From the NCBI GenBank assembly GCA_012861695.1, contig JAAOOA010000086.1, positions 24,949,801-25,013,800 of the forward strand: 64,000 bases of DNA, in the 5' to 3' direction. The notes beneath the pieces are model-generated. The model saw nothing but the letters and a program-made list of their open reading frames with translations. It was not told the DNA's origin and made no database searches. The DNA comes from Trematomus loennbergii. Its lineage: Eukaryota > Chordata > Actinopteri > Perciformes > Nototheniidae. Made by a program: the position numbers and the translations under genes. The stretch's first letter is position 1. Each line of letters begins with the position of its first letter. Of the stretch, positions 8,711 to 20,980 are shown in pieces.

Positions 8711-11700
8711 GGTGTATGATCTTTGTGGCTTCAGGCTCCTGTCTTTCTAAGGAATATCTACAAGCTGGGCTATGTTGTCCGATGTGCAAAATAGGTAAGG
8801 TAATATATGTAACAAGTATTCAAACATCAGAAGTAAGTAAGAGCATTTTAAAATATGAATTTAACTGGGATTTGAAGTGAAGTTGCTTTGCTCCCTGAAG
8901 TGCTCCATCAGAGACCTGAAACGGGATAAACTTATTGTTACTGACTCTAATCTTCATTTTGTAATTGTTTTTTGCCTTCATGTCTTGATGTTGAGATGCT
9001 GACAGAGTGTTTGTGTGTTGAACAGGACCGTTGTACAGATAAACTGCACGTCACATTCAGGAACACTCTGCAGCGGCTGCGAGAACGGGACTTTTATGAA
9101 CAAATCCAATTGTCTGGATAAATGTTTCACATGCACCTCCTGTGACTCAGGTATGTCTTTAATGTGTTATTATGATCATGTCTTTGTAATCTTTTATGAC
9201 AGTAACAGTGGATATCTTGGTGTCTTGACTTTGTCAACTTTGATGGATGCATTTCTCACTTTGCTATGGCACTGTACAAAACAGGTAATCAATTAAGATT
9301 AAGATTAACATCACTTTATTAATCCCTGAGGGGAAATTCAGTTAAAGGATTTGATCAGTCTTGATAATGGAAACATTCCTAAATTGCAACACTCGTGTAG
9401 ATTTAATAATCACCCCAAATATGTATGAACTAATAAATCGACCAGAGGCCAACTGTGTTCCAAACGTAAACATATGTGCATATAAACATCTATGTAAGCA
9501 TATGTTTATCTCTGAGTAAATGAGGGAAATGCATAACATCAGGTCAGATCTGCTTCAGGTCTCTTCACATGTGGAGAGGGGCGATGGAAGTAGGGGGGGG
9601 GGTGTGGGATGTGTTAAAGTAGATTAGAAGAAGCTGCTGCATTGGTTATGCAAGGGTGAAGAGATTTCTACAGTGTTACATTAAAAGTCATATTCAATAT
9701 AGACCAATAATAATAAATGTAGACTTCATCTAAATATTTTTTCTAAAACTCCAAGTCCATTGAACGCATCATTATTTTCTGATAAACTGTCACTCGATGA
9801 CAAATGATTGGACTGAAATATAACAGGCTATTTAACTTTTTTGTAAGTGCATTTAATAAGACGTCTATTATATTCCACAATTCTCTTATTTCCTGCTTTA
9901 ACATTTCATTAAACATTTTTTTTTATATATATATATATATATTATATATACAACTTTTGATATAACATGTGATATATATATCAATATTTTTTTTAAATGA
10001 AGTCAAGATGTGTGAGTTGAATTTTAAATATTTTTTAGGTTTGCATACATTGACTGTTTCAATCTGTTTGTTTCTTTAGGCCACAGTCTCTTTGTCCTGC
10101 AGGGCTGTTCAGAAACAACTGACACAGTCTGTGAAGTTATAGATGGGTATTTCTGCAAAGATTTAGATGTGACAGGATGCAGTGCGGCACAAAAACATAC
10201 ACAATGTGTACCTGGTGAGAAGATAAAAGAACCTGGTAAGTAAAATGCAGGTCACACTCTCCTGACAGTTTACATGCACACTGAAGTCCTGGTCTGAAGC
10301 TTATCCTGGATTTACTCATGGGGTGGCTCAGTCTGTAGGGACTTGGCTTGAGAAGCCAAAGGGTCGCCGGTGTATATCGGGTGTGTGTGTTCATAAACTA
10401 ACACCAGTGCAATACTAAACTTCCCCTCAGGGGTTACTCAAAGTTGATCTTGATGTAAATCTTAATTTTTACATTACACAAAGTATCAGATAATAATTAC
10501 ATCGAATACATCACTTTTGATCAGACTTTTTACTGGACTATAACCCGAGGTGCAGAAGCTCACATGACAGGCAGTAAACAGGAACCCCTCCTAGTTTCTT
10601 TATGAGTCCTGCAGCTATCACCTGAGGGTTTCTGAAACAGATATGATGACCTCCTCGTACGTTTCAGTAACCATCCTGAAAGATAACCCTTCAATTACTC
10701 TCATCTTAAAATTATGACTGGAGATGTATTGTATTCATTTCCTGAATGAACTTTTAGACAGTGAGGACTGATCTCCTGCAGTGTGAACGTAAAAACACTA
10801 AATGAAGACACTGATGTGATGATGGATCATTACTGGATGTTGGCTGCTGTGTGACTAATCTCTCCTGTGTGCCTGTCTCTAAAGGAACCAGCAGAATGGA
10901 TGTACAGTGTGAACCCTGTCAGTCTGGCTTCTTTTCAGAGCATGGTGTGAATTGCACGGACTGGAGAACGTAAGGCTTTGTTTGTTAAGGCATTACTAAA
11001 ACAAGTAGGGCTCTTCCTGCCCTGCAACATGAAATCACCACTTTGTTTCTGCAATAATTGCTCCAAAAAGTGGTGATTTGTGGCTTTATTTGTATGTGTG
11101 ATGGACGAATCTTTCCCATCCACAGGAGATTCAAACATTGCCAATCCTCCAGTTTTATTTGATTTGGTCACAAAACATAACTCTCAATAGACCTTTTCCA
11201 AATGTTTGCATTTTAATATTGATTTGTTCTTAATCAGTGTCCTTCTCTGTACTTTTAACATCATTATAAATTAGGGCTGTCAGTCGATTAAAATATTTAA
11301 TCGCGATTAATCGCATGATTGTCCATAGTTAATCGCGATTAATCGCAAATTAATCGCACATTTTTTATCTGTTCTAAATGTACCTTAGAGGGATATTTTT
11401 CAAGTTTTTAATACTCTTATCAACATATGAGTGGACAAATATGCTTTATATGTTTGTTTATTATCATTTGAACAATGACAAATATTCTCATGAATATTAA
11501 ACACAACAACCTGAACATTACAAATATTCGCCTCAATTCAACCTGGAACCTCTCATACAATAATACTGTGTGTGTGTGTGTGTGTTCACACCTCATACAT
11601 TGGAGCTATGTGCCGCTCAAGGCATATATGCTCGAACGTGTGCTGCCTGGACGCTGCAATCATGTAGCGCGTACTATCCGTGCTGAGTGCGCTGACTTTT

Positions 11701-13756
11701 CGTACAATGTCCCACTGTCTGGCTACCTGCATAAAGTCAAGTGCTCGGCGCAGTTGTCGGCGAAATGTCATTGAAACAGCTCCTTACATCCGTTAGCGCA
11801 GCTAGCTAGCACCAGATGCTAACAACAACAACAACACGTAAGGTGTGCCTCGCTCGCGCGAGTCGCGCCACACATACACACACCCTCCCGGTCCTCCCGA
11901 TGGCCAGTCCGGGCCTGCCAGTGAGCGTGGAAGTGTGGTCTGCCATATGGAAAGCGGGCGGCAGGAGCGGGGCTGTCAGCATCAGCACGTAGATGGTATT
12001 TTAAACTCGATGCGCTCTGAAACTACGGGGCGGCCGATTACAAAAAATACATATGCGTTAATCGCGTTAAAATAATTAGTGGCGTTAATTTTTTTTTGCG
12101 TTAACGCGTTATTAACGCGTTAACTTGACAGCCCTATTATAAATATAAAGTACTGTGTCAAAGTTTTAGGCAGGTGTGAAAAAAACTGGTAGATTGTTCC
12201 AAACATTTTGGAGAACTAACCGCAGATCTTTTGTGGATAGGCTTCCTCAAATCCCTCTGTCTCTCTTCATGTAGTCCCAGACAGACTCGATGATGTTGAG
12301 ATCAGGGCTCTGGAGGCCATACCACCACTTCCAGGACTTTTTGTTGTTCTTCATGCTGAAGATAGTTCTTAATGACATTGTCTGTATGTTTCGGGTCGTT
12401 GTCCTGCTGCAGAATACATTTTCGCCAGCCCTTTTGTGAACAAACTGCCTTCTTCTGTAGACAATTATTTCAATCAGTCGAGAGCACAAGCTGCCATTGA
12501 TCTGCATCACAGTTCCTATGTTTTCCAGCATAGTTGAGTCGCTTGGCCTTGTTTCCATGTCGGAGGTATGTCTTTTTGGCTATCTTCCACAAACTCACCT
12601 TGGTAGCAGAGTTTGGCTGTTCCTCACCCAGTTTTAAGCCTCCTACAAAGCTGTTTCAGCGAATGACTTTGTTTAAGGCTGCAGCCACAAAAGACGAAAC
12701 GGGTCGTATCCGCTACAGTTCTCTCTCTTATAGACGGTTCGACCACACAAGGCCGACAGGGAAACGCAGATAACGATAACGGGTACCAAGGTGGGTAGAT
12801 CTGCGAACGCAATGCTCTGGGGGGCCGAACGGCTCCGTTTGTACGCCCTATACGATCATTTCCTGATAACAATGAAGCCATAGCCCCGCCTCTCCACACC
12901 TCTGCTGCTCACTGCTGTAGCATGGTCAGTAGCTACTGTCAGTAGCTACTGACCATGCTACAGATGTTAGTGCAAAATCTACAGCTCCTCTACCACAACC
13001 ATCACCAACAAGTGGACATGGTTGCTGAATCCACCGCGGAGAATAAACAGAAGGGCAACAGAAGGGCAACCAGGCAACCATGCTCGGGGTTCTTCTTCGC
13101 TGCTTTTGGTGTATTTTGTGGCAGAAGTACAGCGCCACTTACAGGCCCGGCACATGTACTACAGCGTCTCCAGCAGGTCGAGCGGTCTCGTGTGGACGGA
13201 AGACTTTTTTGATATCGAATTCGGTTCGTTTTCGTTATCGTCTCCGTGTGGCTCCAGCCTAAACCTACATGTAAAACTGATGATCATTAGCCCCTGTTCG
13301 GTATAATTGGTTGATCATACCCCTGACTGTAATCCTACAAAATCCCTGACTTTGTGCAAGTGTACCTGTAGGAATTGATGCCGGTTTGAAAGCAAAGGGT
13401 AGTAAAACCACATATTGATTTGATTTAGATTTTTCTTTTGTTCGTTCACTTTGCATTTTGTGAATTGATAACAAATAAAGATTTATAATTTATATTTTTG
13501 AAAGCATTCTTAGTTTACAGCATTTTTTCACACCTGCCTAAAAATATTGTATATATTTTTCAAGTTTCATTTCAAACACAAAAGTACTGAATCTGTTTTC
13601 ATTTCTCTTTTCCCAGGTGCTCAGGAACCCAGGTAAAGCTGAAAGAAGGAAGCAGGAGCAGCGATGTTGTCTGTGGAAGTTCTTCAAGGAGTCATTACAT
13701 TGTCATGCCACCAATATTATTGTTGGTATTAACAATTGTTGCACTCTTAATTAGAG
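8711..13756 (+). CDS. TNF-receptor-superfamily-like gene, unit 1 (five exons)
   Basis: Exons with good splice sites: 8711-8794, 9026-9150, 10080-10235, 10885-10969, 13617-13756. Exons 2-5 join in one frame and encode cysteine-rich domains (GTLCSGCENGTF; TTDTVCEVIDGYFC; CEPCQSGFFSEHG; CSGTQVKL...DVVC) and then a hydrophobic transmembrane segment (MPPILLLVLTIVALLIR). Spacing resembles the CD40/TNFRSF14 group. The first exon (GCMIFVASGSCLSKEY...CCPMCK) has two extra bases before its donor relative to unit 2, so it joins exon 2 out of frame. No signal-peptide exon or cytoplasmic exon was recognised. Expected role: cell-surface immune receptor for a TNF-family ligand. The gene is either slightly damaged or carries assembly indels. 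Confidence 0.7.
9151..10079. other. Intron, no gene
   Basis: Intron 2 of the receptor gene. Contains a short interspersed tail (tttattaatccctgaggggaa near 9310), a G run near 9590 and AT-rich simple sequence at 9917-9990. The matching intron in unit 2 is 32,145-33,039. Confidence 0.6.
10318..10440 (+). mobile_element. tRNA-type SINE fragment (unit 1)
   Basis: ggtggctcagtctgtaggga resembles a pol III A box, followed by agggtcgccggtgtatatcggg in B-box position, as in fish tRNA-derived SINEs. It lacks a cloverleaf and is not a tRNA gene. Copy at 34,385-34,505. Confidence 0.5.
11272..12136. mobile_element. hAT-type non-autonomous element, only in unit 1
   Basis: The ends are tagggctgtcagtcgatt and ttgacagcccta, flanked by ttataaat at 11264-11271 and 12137-12144. 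The interior is built from cgattaatcgc repeats. Unit 2 has no insertion at the corresponding site near 35,320. No transposase seen. Confidence 0.85.
12151..13552 (-). mobile_element. Tc1-like transposon remnant with nested MITE (unit 1)
   Basis: The inverted ends contain tttaggcaggtgtgaaaaaa and its complement. The minus-strand ORF at 12247-12558 carries the Tc1 signature SPDLNIIESVWDYMKR, including the last catalytic Glu. The rest of the transposase is frameshifted or replaced by the MITE at 12675-13262. The same arrangement is in unit 2 (35,333-36,763), so both insertions predate the duplication. Confidence 0.75.
12675..13262. mobile_element. MITE nested in the Tc1-like element (unit 1)
   Basis: The inverted ends are aggctgcagccacaaaagacg and cgtctccgtgtggctccagcct. 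The interior includes a 20-bp inverted repeat (agtagctactgaccatgcta and complement, about 12,920-12,965). No ORF of significance. Confidence 0.6.
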
Positions 13757-14040
13757 GTTAGTGCTTGTTTTCCACCCTCCATACTCATTTCGAACACCAT
13801 TTTGTGTTCCCGTTACTTGGAGTGAATGGATATTAACTTTTTTTCAACTGACCCTTTCAGCTGTATCTCTGGCAGGGGCCAGCGGCTGCATCTCCAGGTC
13901 ATATGGGTCTCTGAGAAGCAATGGCTAAATGTACTTTGCAATATAAAAGACACACACAAACGCATTACAAATAGTGCACGCTTACTTTTGATTGTTTTAA
14001 ATTATATATTGTGGTTTGATAATATTTCTGTATTTTCTTT
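13757..14040. other. Intron after TM exon, carries the empty Polinton site
   Basis: The sequence ggttagtgcttgttttcc at 13,757 is the uninterrupted version of the site occupied by the Polinton in unit 2. The single tgcttg is at 13,762-13,767. Confidence 0.85.
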
Positions 14041-14044
14041 TTCA

Positions 14045-14210
14045 TAGCAATGAGGGGATCAGATGGTCACAAGTTCAAACCCCACTGCAGTCAGCATGTC
14101 GTTGTGTCCCTGCGCAAGACACTTCACCCCAAATTGCTCCTGTGGGGATTCCTCAGAAGCTTGATGCAGTTACCGCCGCCTATATGCCACCCCCAGCCTA
14201 ACCCCCCAGT
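14045..14210. mobile_element. SINE-like fragment (unit 1)
   Basis: Contains gttcaaaccccactgcagtc and the phrase gcaagacacttcacccc, both common in fish SINE bodies. It follows an AG-like acceptor, so it could be exonised, but I see no in-frame receptor domain. Copy at 52,474-52,640. Confidence 0.45.
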
Positions 14211-15660
14211 ATGGACATGCAGGCCTTGTGCAAATGTTCTGCATCTTTTCTTAATGTTTGTATATACCATACACTGATCGTTGTATTTGTTAAACCACTT
14301 GTAAATAATAACATTTTTGATAACAGTGTTTTGTCTTTTGATTGCCCTCATAATGTTACTCAAAGATATTGGTTCAGCAGTAGCATATATATACAATGTG
14401 ATCAATTCAAGTTGTCTCAATGTGCTGTTAACGTGTGCTTTAACTAAGACGCAGTGAGAACACTTGATATACCATCTCTTACTCCTCATAGGTCACCCCA
14501 GTGTTTGGGTAGTGTTCTGCACAATTATTACATACATACGGAAATCACCTATAGAAAATTGTATTTCTTCCATAGCACAGATCCCAGGCTTCCTTAAACT
14601 AATATATAGCAGCAGATAAAGAAATAGAATCTCAACTTAATGATAGGTCCGTTGAACAGACTGCACCCAAATACCCATTTTTTACTTGTTTCTAATTTAA
14701 AAGTAAAAACTTTCTTCAGTGCAAAACAGCCTAAGGAAAATACGTATGTCCTCAGAGCATAACAAGGATTGTATTCTGCTTGATGTTCAGACAGCTAATA
14801 AGAAAGCAATGTTGTTATTAGATAATCTGCACTCGGATCAGAACAGATATTTGCCTTTAAAGCTTTGATCAGAATGATAGTTTATCACAGACATAAAACC
14901 ACCCAATTACAAATACACTGCACATTGATTTCACTGGATTGGCACTAAACGTATCAAAGCTGTCAGAAATATAGTGTAGTAAAAGGTTTGTTCCCCTTTA
15001 TTATGTATATAAATGAAAAAACTCAGGTCGTATCTGGAAAAGGCACTTGAGTACAGCACTGACTGAGTGACAAGGAGCATGATGATGACATGTTGAAATG
15101 ACCCTTTGCACTAATATTGACAGTGGTAGAAAGGGCATGTACTCCATTGCATTCTGAAGACGACATTATACTTTTTAGAGCAGTATTTGCAGTATTTGTA
15201 AAGCATTTGACAACTTTAGTTACTAGTTACTTCAGATTATCAGATAATACCAAGTAAAACTAAACAAATACATACATGTACTATAGTTTAAGAGTCCACA
15301 CACTGCTTCCCCACAGCGAGGCTCCCCCCGCCCTCCTGTTGACAGTTCACGAGCGTTGAGCTCCTCATCTCCCCCCTCCAAAACAGTCGGGCATTGTTTC
15401 TGATAGCAACGTTTCTGATAGGGCCGTGGGTGTAAAGCCAGCCTACATTTCCGATATTACGTCATATCGGACGCAAATCTGGATCAGCTCCGTTGTTCCC
15501 CCGTTTTTAGAGATTTGGGTACGGAGGAAAAGAGAGAGGGTTTTATTTTTCTGACGCTGCGTGAGTTCCCCGACACACCGGGGACACATATTTATGTATA
15601 AAAGACATCAAAAAGTGCATTTTGCATGATAGGTCCCCTTTAAATATGTGAGAAAGTTGC
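14211..15660. other. Spacer of decayed repeats, no gene
   Basis: Matches 52,640-54,160 of unit 2 with small indels. At 15,585-15,645 lies the repeat whose minus strand begins aaaggggacctatcatgc, widespread in fish genomes. No supported ORF. Confidence 0.45.
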
Positions 15661-16500
15661 CCTGCGGTACAGCAGTTGGCGACACGCACCTTCAACGTTG
15701 GTTAGTAGTCCACCATTAAACGAAAGAAGAGGACGTCACTTCCGGGATGCGATACAATCCGAACCGAAAACTTCCACGCTGCGACCTCAGTTGCCTCTTA
15801 TGGTGCCTTGTAAACCTTAACAGTAACCCTCGGGAATACAATTGCAAAACACTTATGGTGCAACAAGCATCCAACACTTATTTTCACAAGTTATTTAATA
15901 AAATACTTCCAGTCACAGCACCTGGGTTAAGACCCATCTGAGGGCTTGTTTTAAATTCATGGTTATGATTTTGAGACTATCATAGCCTAGCTTCAAAGTT
16001 AACTGAAGCACCAGTAACATTTCAGACATCAGTAATGGGGTATGCATAATACTAAACTTAGCCTGACAATTAACCCCGCCTAGTATTTTATAAGAGTGGT
16101 TTGCAGCTACTAGTGCAACACCTAACTGTTGCTCTCATACAATAAGATGCCACAGCACTTTTTGGTTCAGCATGAGCAATAAAGGTTTGTCAAGCCTCCT
16201 AATGCTTGTTTCCAAGTCAATGATCAAAAACAAAGTACATGTCCTAACAATAATGTACAGTTTAGACCCAGCAGCTAGCTGAGGGCTTGTCCACTTCATG
16301 GTTCATATTCATGTCACATTTCATTTGAGGATGTGAGATTTAAATAGGTTGGTTTTATTCATTGCATCAGGAGATGTCCACCTTTCTACTTTTTATTCTA
16401 ATTTATTTCACTAATGTGGCAGCTGCAAACTGAGGAACCAGTGACTAATGTTTGGGTCAAGTCATGTGGTATTTGACCAAATATACTACATTTAAACTCT
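15661..16500. other. Spacer with LINE-tail-like and dispersed repeat sequence
   Basis: cagttggcgacacgcacctt...accattaaacgaaagaagag at 15,670-15,733 has the layout of the Nimb-type 3' UTR. From 15,848 a copy of the hairpin-bearing repeat of 1763-2120 follows. No gene. Confidence 0.4.
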
Positions 16501-16975
16501 ACAGCCGTGGCCAAAAGTGTTGAGAATGACACAAGATTTGGTTTTCACAAAGTTGGCCGCTTCAGTGTTTGTAGATCTTTTTGTCAGATGTTACTATGAT
16601 ATACTGAAGTATATTCACAAGCAGTTCACAAGTGTCAAAGTCTTTTATTGACAATAACATGAAATGTATGCAAAGAGGCAATATTTGCAGTGTTGACCCT
16701 TCATTTTCAAGACCTCTGTAATTCGCCCTGACATGCTGGCAATTAACTTCTGGGCCACATCCTGACTGATGGCAGCCCATTCTTGCACTATCAATGCTTG
16801 GAGTTTGTCAGAATTGGTGTGTTTTTGTTTGTCCACCCGCCACTTGAGGATTGACCACAAGTTCTCAAAAGGGATTCAGGTCTGGGCAGTTTCCTGGCCA
16901 TGGACCCAAAATGTTGATGTTTGGTTTCCCGTGCCACTTAGTTATCACTTTTGCCTAGCTACAAAACTGTCAAAC
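16501..16975 (-). mobile_element. Tc1-like transposon fragment, second family (unit 1)
   Basis: One inverted end, cagccgtggccaaaagtgtt, is at 16,503. The minus-strand ORF at 16,645-16,860 is the C-terminal part of a Tc1-family transposase (KWRVDKQKHTNSDKLQAL). Only the 3' half of the element remains. Copy at 55,396-55,850. Confidence 0.75.
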
Positions 16976-17985
16976 TGAAGGAAGGAGGCAGCGGTGAGAT
17001 CAGAATGGTAATCTGAATTTAATGCACTTTCCAGGTAAAAACAAAACGTATTTCACTCCTGAATTTAACAACAGACTCACCACAGGATGCTTTGAGTCTG
17101 GGTCGAATTCAGTGGAGTTGGCGTCTAAGAAGAAAGCAGAAGAAGACATGAAATCTGTTTTTTATAAAAGCAATGAATGATAAGATAAGGGTAAGTATTA
17201 ATAACTGTCCAAATATTTCTTTCCCAATTTATAAACCAGTTTGAAAATGCTTATTATTCTAAGGCAAAAGCTCAAGTGTCTTCATATTGGTTCAATAAAT
17301 TGACTTCATTTCACCAACAAGGCCAGGACCCCCACTGACAGTGACTGGTATCCACCCCATAATAACATTACATTAATGCACATCATGTGAACAACATCTT
17401 GTGTGAGCCATGTTCATGCTAAGCTCTCTGCATTTTGCACACATGTCTGCACGGCTCTCCATTTTAAAATATAATTCAGTGTAGATTGCCATATATTCAC
17501 TGTTTAAATGTGGTGACTATTGCCACTCAATATCACAGAGGGATTTGCTAAACTGGGTGATTTAGTTGGACGAGTGTGATCTCCTTGACGACGAAGTTTT
17601 TTGCTTTCAATACCATTTTATTTTGTATATTTTGTGCTCGGCGACACGGTCAGAAAACAGTTTGTTCTTCCCAGTCCCATATCACACACCTGTACCAGGG
17701 ACATCAATGATATGCTGTTGCACCACTGCGCCATCTAGTGTTCAAAATATAACCAATAACAGACAACCGAACCCTCGAGGAACCCACTGAGGACAGAGGA
17801 GACACACAGGTAATAATCTTGATACGTTATTGAAAACAGCCTCGTGGTATTTCACCGGCTCCACATTGGCTGAGTCGATGTTCTGAGGAGGAAAACACCG
17901 TCATGTGATTGGTTGTTAGTTTAGCTTCAACCTGTATGACTCTATCTGTTGAGCTTCATTGTTTTATGTTCATCAGATTATATTC
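16976..17985. other. Spacer upstream of the NOP56-derived gene, no gene
   Basis: Ordinary AT-rich sequence that matches 55,850-56,859. It contains the empty DIRS site: the target gtt is at 17,961-17,963. Confidence 0.5.
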
Positions 17986-18019
17986 TATATAAGGACAGGA
18001 CCCTCCTTCAGTCTCTTTC
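17986..18019 (+). promoter_or_regulatory. TATA box and 5'TOP-like start of NOP56-derived gene (unit 2)
   Basis: TATATAAG at 17,986 is followed 27 nt later by CTCTTTC at 18,013, a C followed by a pyrimidine run, as in 5'TOP promoters of snoRNA host and ribosomal genes. The same pair is conserved in unit 3 (62,806 and 62,835). The start site is inferred, not measured. Confidence 0.6.
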
Positions 18020-18493
18020 GGCTTCAAGCCTTCGAAAGGACAAAGAAGAGCATAACCTCCGGTAAACTTAAAATAATCTTATTTAATGTCACAAAAGTGT
18101 GTAGTTGCTATATTTAGCTTATAGTGAACTGAAAATATTAAGTATTTTATCATGTAAATTACTGGCTGACATGTGCTGAAACCAACGAGCTAACCTTAGT
18201 TTAGTAGCTGTTATCACGTGGTTCAGTTAGCTTAAGTTAATAGCTATAATGGCATGTTAATGTAGTTGTATTTTACCAAACATTGCGCTGCCTTATTATG
18301 CAATGAAACACCTGAAGATATGATGATGCTAGGGTATAATTGCTAAATTAAGGTTAGCTTAACACATCACATGAGAACCACGTGTTCGGCATGCTGCTGC
18401 TTCAGGTTTGTCTTTCCTCCGCGCCTTTTAATGTTACAATTGATATTTTCTGACTGGATCACAGGTAGTAACATTATCTTTGTTTTTTTCCAG

Positions 18494-18611
18494 GTTGAAG
18501 CCAGTGTGCTGAGCATTGCCAAGTTTAACAGCACGGTGGTGAGCCTCGCTGCCTTCTTCCCCTTCAAGTCGGCGCAGGGTGCTCTGGAGAACATCAGTGT
18601 GATTTCTGAAG
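18494..18611 (+). pseudogene. NOP56-like exon 2 (unit 2)
   Basis: 118-nt exon after a strong polypyrimidine tract and CAG, open in the NOP56 frame and ending ISEG at a GC donor (gaag|gcaaga). It corresponds to the N-terminal domain of NOP56. The unit-3 copy (63,283-63,399) has lost one base and is frameshifted. Confidence 0.7.
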
Positions 18612-18645
18612 GCAAGATAATTTCCTTTTTTTGGCTGCATTTGTG

Positions 18646-18729
18646 TCCTCAGTTGTAATGATGTATCAATCTGTCAATCCACTGATTTCCTGTGCTGACA
18701 ACCTCCATGTAACCCTGCACAACTGAGGA
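18646..18729 (+). ncRNA. Box C/D snoRNA, SNORD110-like (copy 1)
   Basis: A perfect 10-bp terminal stem (tcctcagttg / caactgagga) encloses a box C (ATGATGT) and a box D (CTGA). The D' box CTGA is preceded by tatcaatctgtcaatcc, complementary over about 17 nt to the 18S rRNA segment GGATTGACAGATTGATA. The fifth base before D' pairs with the first U of GGAUUG. From memory, human SNORD110, also in a NOP56 intron, guides U1288 there, so homology is likely. It starts 34 nt after the donor of the preceding exon. Confidence 0.8.
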
Positions 18730-19904
18730 AAGCCTTTTGAATGCATGTGTTCTGACATTTTCAGCTATTTTCCGATGTTTTTTCTTTAGCCCCGGACAAA
18801 TTCTCCTTCAATAATATAATACATTAACCGTACTTTACCTAGAGGATGGCATAATTGTAATTTCCCGTGTTCAGTGAATGCAACAGAGGAAAGACACCAC
18901 CAGTAAGCGAACATGTAAGCAAAGCATAAATTACAGCTACGTTGACGTTACTTTGAATCGCGGGGGTAAGCTAAACCGTTAGCAAGTAGCTATAGCTAGC
19001 CAGAGATATTAAATAAACACTTGGTCATACAATCTAAATGTTGTGTTTTTTTAGCTTCCCTGGTGATTAAAAGAAAGCTCTCTGGGAAATGTTGACTTAC
19101 ATGAAGATAGAAGCTACCTTACAGTACACAGTTGATCCTGTCAGTTAAAGTGTTTCATAGTTAGCTTGGCTAAGCATCAACCTAGCACTGAAATATATGG
19201 ATGTTATGTGACAGTATTTCTGAGAAAAAGTCATCTGAAATGGTGGCATAGTTGCCACTGCTTTGTGTCGACAGCATGTTTGAACGTATTTGCAGCAGTA
19301 AATGTGGCTGTTTGGCCACTGACGTTGCCATAACAACACCTGAATTTAAATGTGCAACCTCTTTTTGTGACAGATTTTTGCATGAAATTGTAATTCTTCT
19401 GAATGATATTCCTATTGACAGCTAGTTTCTATGTGAACATTATGAGATGGACAGCCAGCTAACAAGCTTTTTATATACAAAGATTTCAGATCAAAGCTAA
19501 TCCAGTGTGGCTCCTGAAAGGGGGGCAAGGGACACTATGCTCCCAAATATTAAGCCTTGACCCCATCTTAAAATTGATATGATAAAAAATGATCTGCATT
19601 GTCGGGCCTTTTTTCCTCATGTCAAATTGTACAGCTTTCCTTAGTTTTGAATGCAGAAAGATGACTATATTAGAGTATTAAGTGAAAATTACTATATTAA
19701 AGTGTTAAGTGAATTACTACAACTGCATTTGTAGAGGAATGATTCTGTCCTATTGGCAGATAACTACTCTAACAGTGATATCTACAAGAGGTTTCCAATG
19801 TAAATTGAACTATTTTCAATTGGTTAGTATTATATTTTGTGACAGTGGTGACACTCATTTTAATGAAGACAAATTTGTGTATCTTGAAATTCATTTATTT
19901 GACA
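18730..19904. other. Intron sequence, no gene
   Basis: AT-rich intron of the NOP56-derived gene. Its first 500 bases match 63,517-64,000 of unit 3. No ORF with recognisable domain. Confidence 0.45.
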
Positions 19905-20325
19905 GAGCTGGAAACTGATTGACTGATCCACAAGGCCTCAACTATTCTTTGGAAGAGCTTTAAAGCCACCCACGTCCATGGGGACATCACAGAGCAGCTA
20001 CATGCTGCAAATGTCAGTGAGATTCAGGATCGTAGGGAGGATCTGAAACGCGTAGCAGCAGTGACGGCCTTTCTTGGGAAGCAAGGGATTGCTTTTAGAG
20101 GGCACAACGAAGCAGGAGAGATAACAAGGGTAATTTTATGGAATGCATGAAGCTTCTTGAAAACTTTGGTCATTTTCTGCAAACATATAAGCCACCTTCA
20201 TGTGTGACCTATCTCTCACCCTCATCACAGAATGATATGATTGAAAGCACCGCTGACGTTGTAATGGCAAGGATAATCTCTGAGATTAAAGAGGCAAAAA
20301 TGTACTCGGTAATGGTGCCGAGGTA
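19905..20325 (+). pseudogene. DUF4371 / hAT-related transposase-like fragment
   Basis: Two frames give VTAFLGKQGIAFRGHNE and then CMKLLENFGHFLQTY...NDMIESTADVVMARIISEIKEAK, the pattern of the DUF4371 region in ZMYM1-like, hAT-derived proteins. At least one frameshift near 20,130. The match stops at the following AT-rich palindrome, so it is a broken transposon-derived fragment. Confidence 0.6.
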
Positions 20326-20395
20326 TGTATACGTATGTATATATCTATATATATCTATATATATATAGATATATATAGATATATATGAGAAACGT
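20326..20395. repeat. AT-rich palindromic simple repeat
   Basis: tatatctatatatatc units and their complement form a self-complementary run. It interrupts the transposase-like fragment. Confidence 0.7.
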
Positions 20396-20980
20396 AGTTG
20401 TACAGATCTTGTACTTGAGTACAAGTACTCAAATCTTGTACTTGAGTACAAGTACTCAGGTTTGAGTAGAAGTACCAGAGTGTAGGAATACTCTGTTACA
20501 GTAAAAGTCCTGCAATCAAAATGTTCCTCAAATAAAAGTGCAAAGGTATTGTCATCAAAATATAGTGAAAGTAGCGACAGTAAAAGTAGTCATTGTGCAG
20601 ATTGGTCCATTTGAGAATAATATATATGATATGTTTTATAATGATTGATCATGAAAGTGTTCTCAAAGCTGGTAAAGGTGCAGCTAGTTTGAATGACTTT
20701 GTATACTGCAGGGTAGCTTGTGGATTTACTCCAGGTGGAACTAAAGTCTGATTTAACACTTGATTATATTTCACATCATTCATCCACATCTGTAAAGTAA
20801 CTAAGGGATTAAATACATGTAGTGGAGTCAAAGTACACCATTTACCTCTGAACTGTAGAGAAGAGAACAAAGTAGCAAAACATTGAAATACTTAAATAAA
20901 GTACAAGTACCTCAAAATTGTCCCAAGTATAGTACTTGTTGAGTTTATGAACTTAGTTACTTTACACCACTGGCTATAAA
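20396..20980. mobile_element. Dispersed non-autonomous element (gtacttgagtacaagtactc family)
   Basis: Starts with repeated gtacttgagtacaagtactc and ends tttacaccactgg, features of a common fish MITE-like repeat. No coding capacity. A short related piece (aagtacatttactcaagtac) is at 3190 and 30,508. Confidence 0.5.

Noticed and set aside
10318..10440. tRNA gene
   Set aside because: A-box and B-box-like words are present but no cloverleaf; it is a SINE fragment repeated at 34,385.
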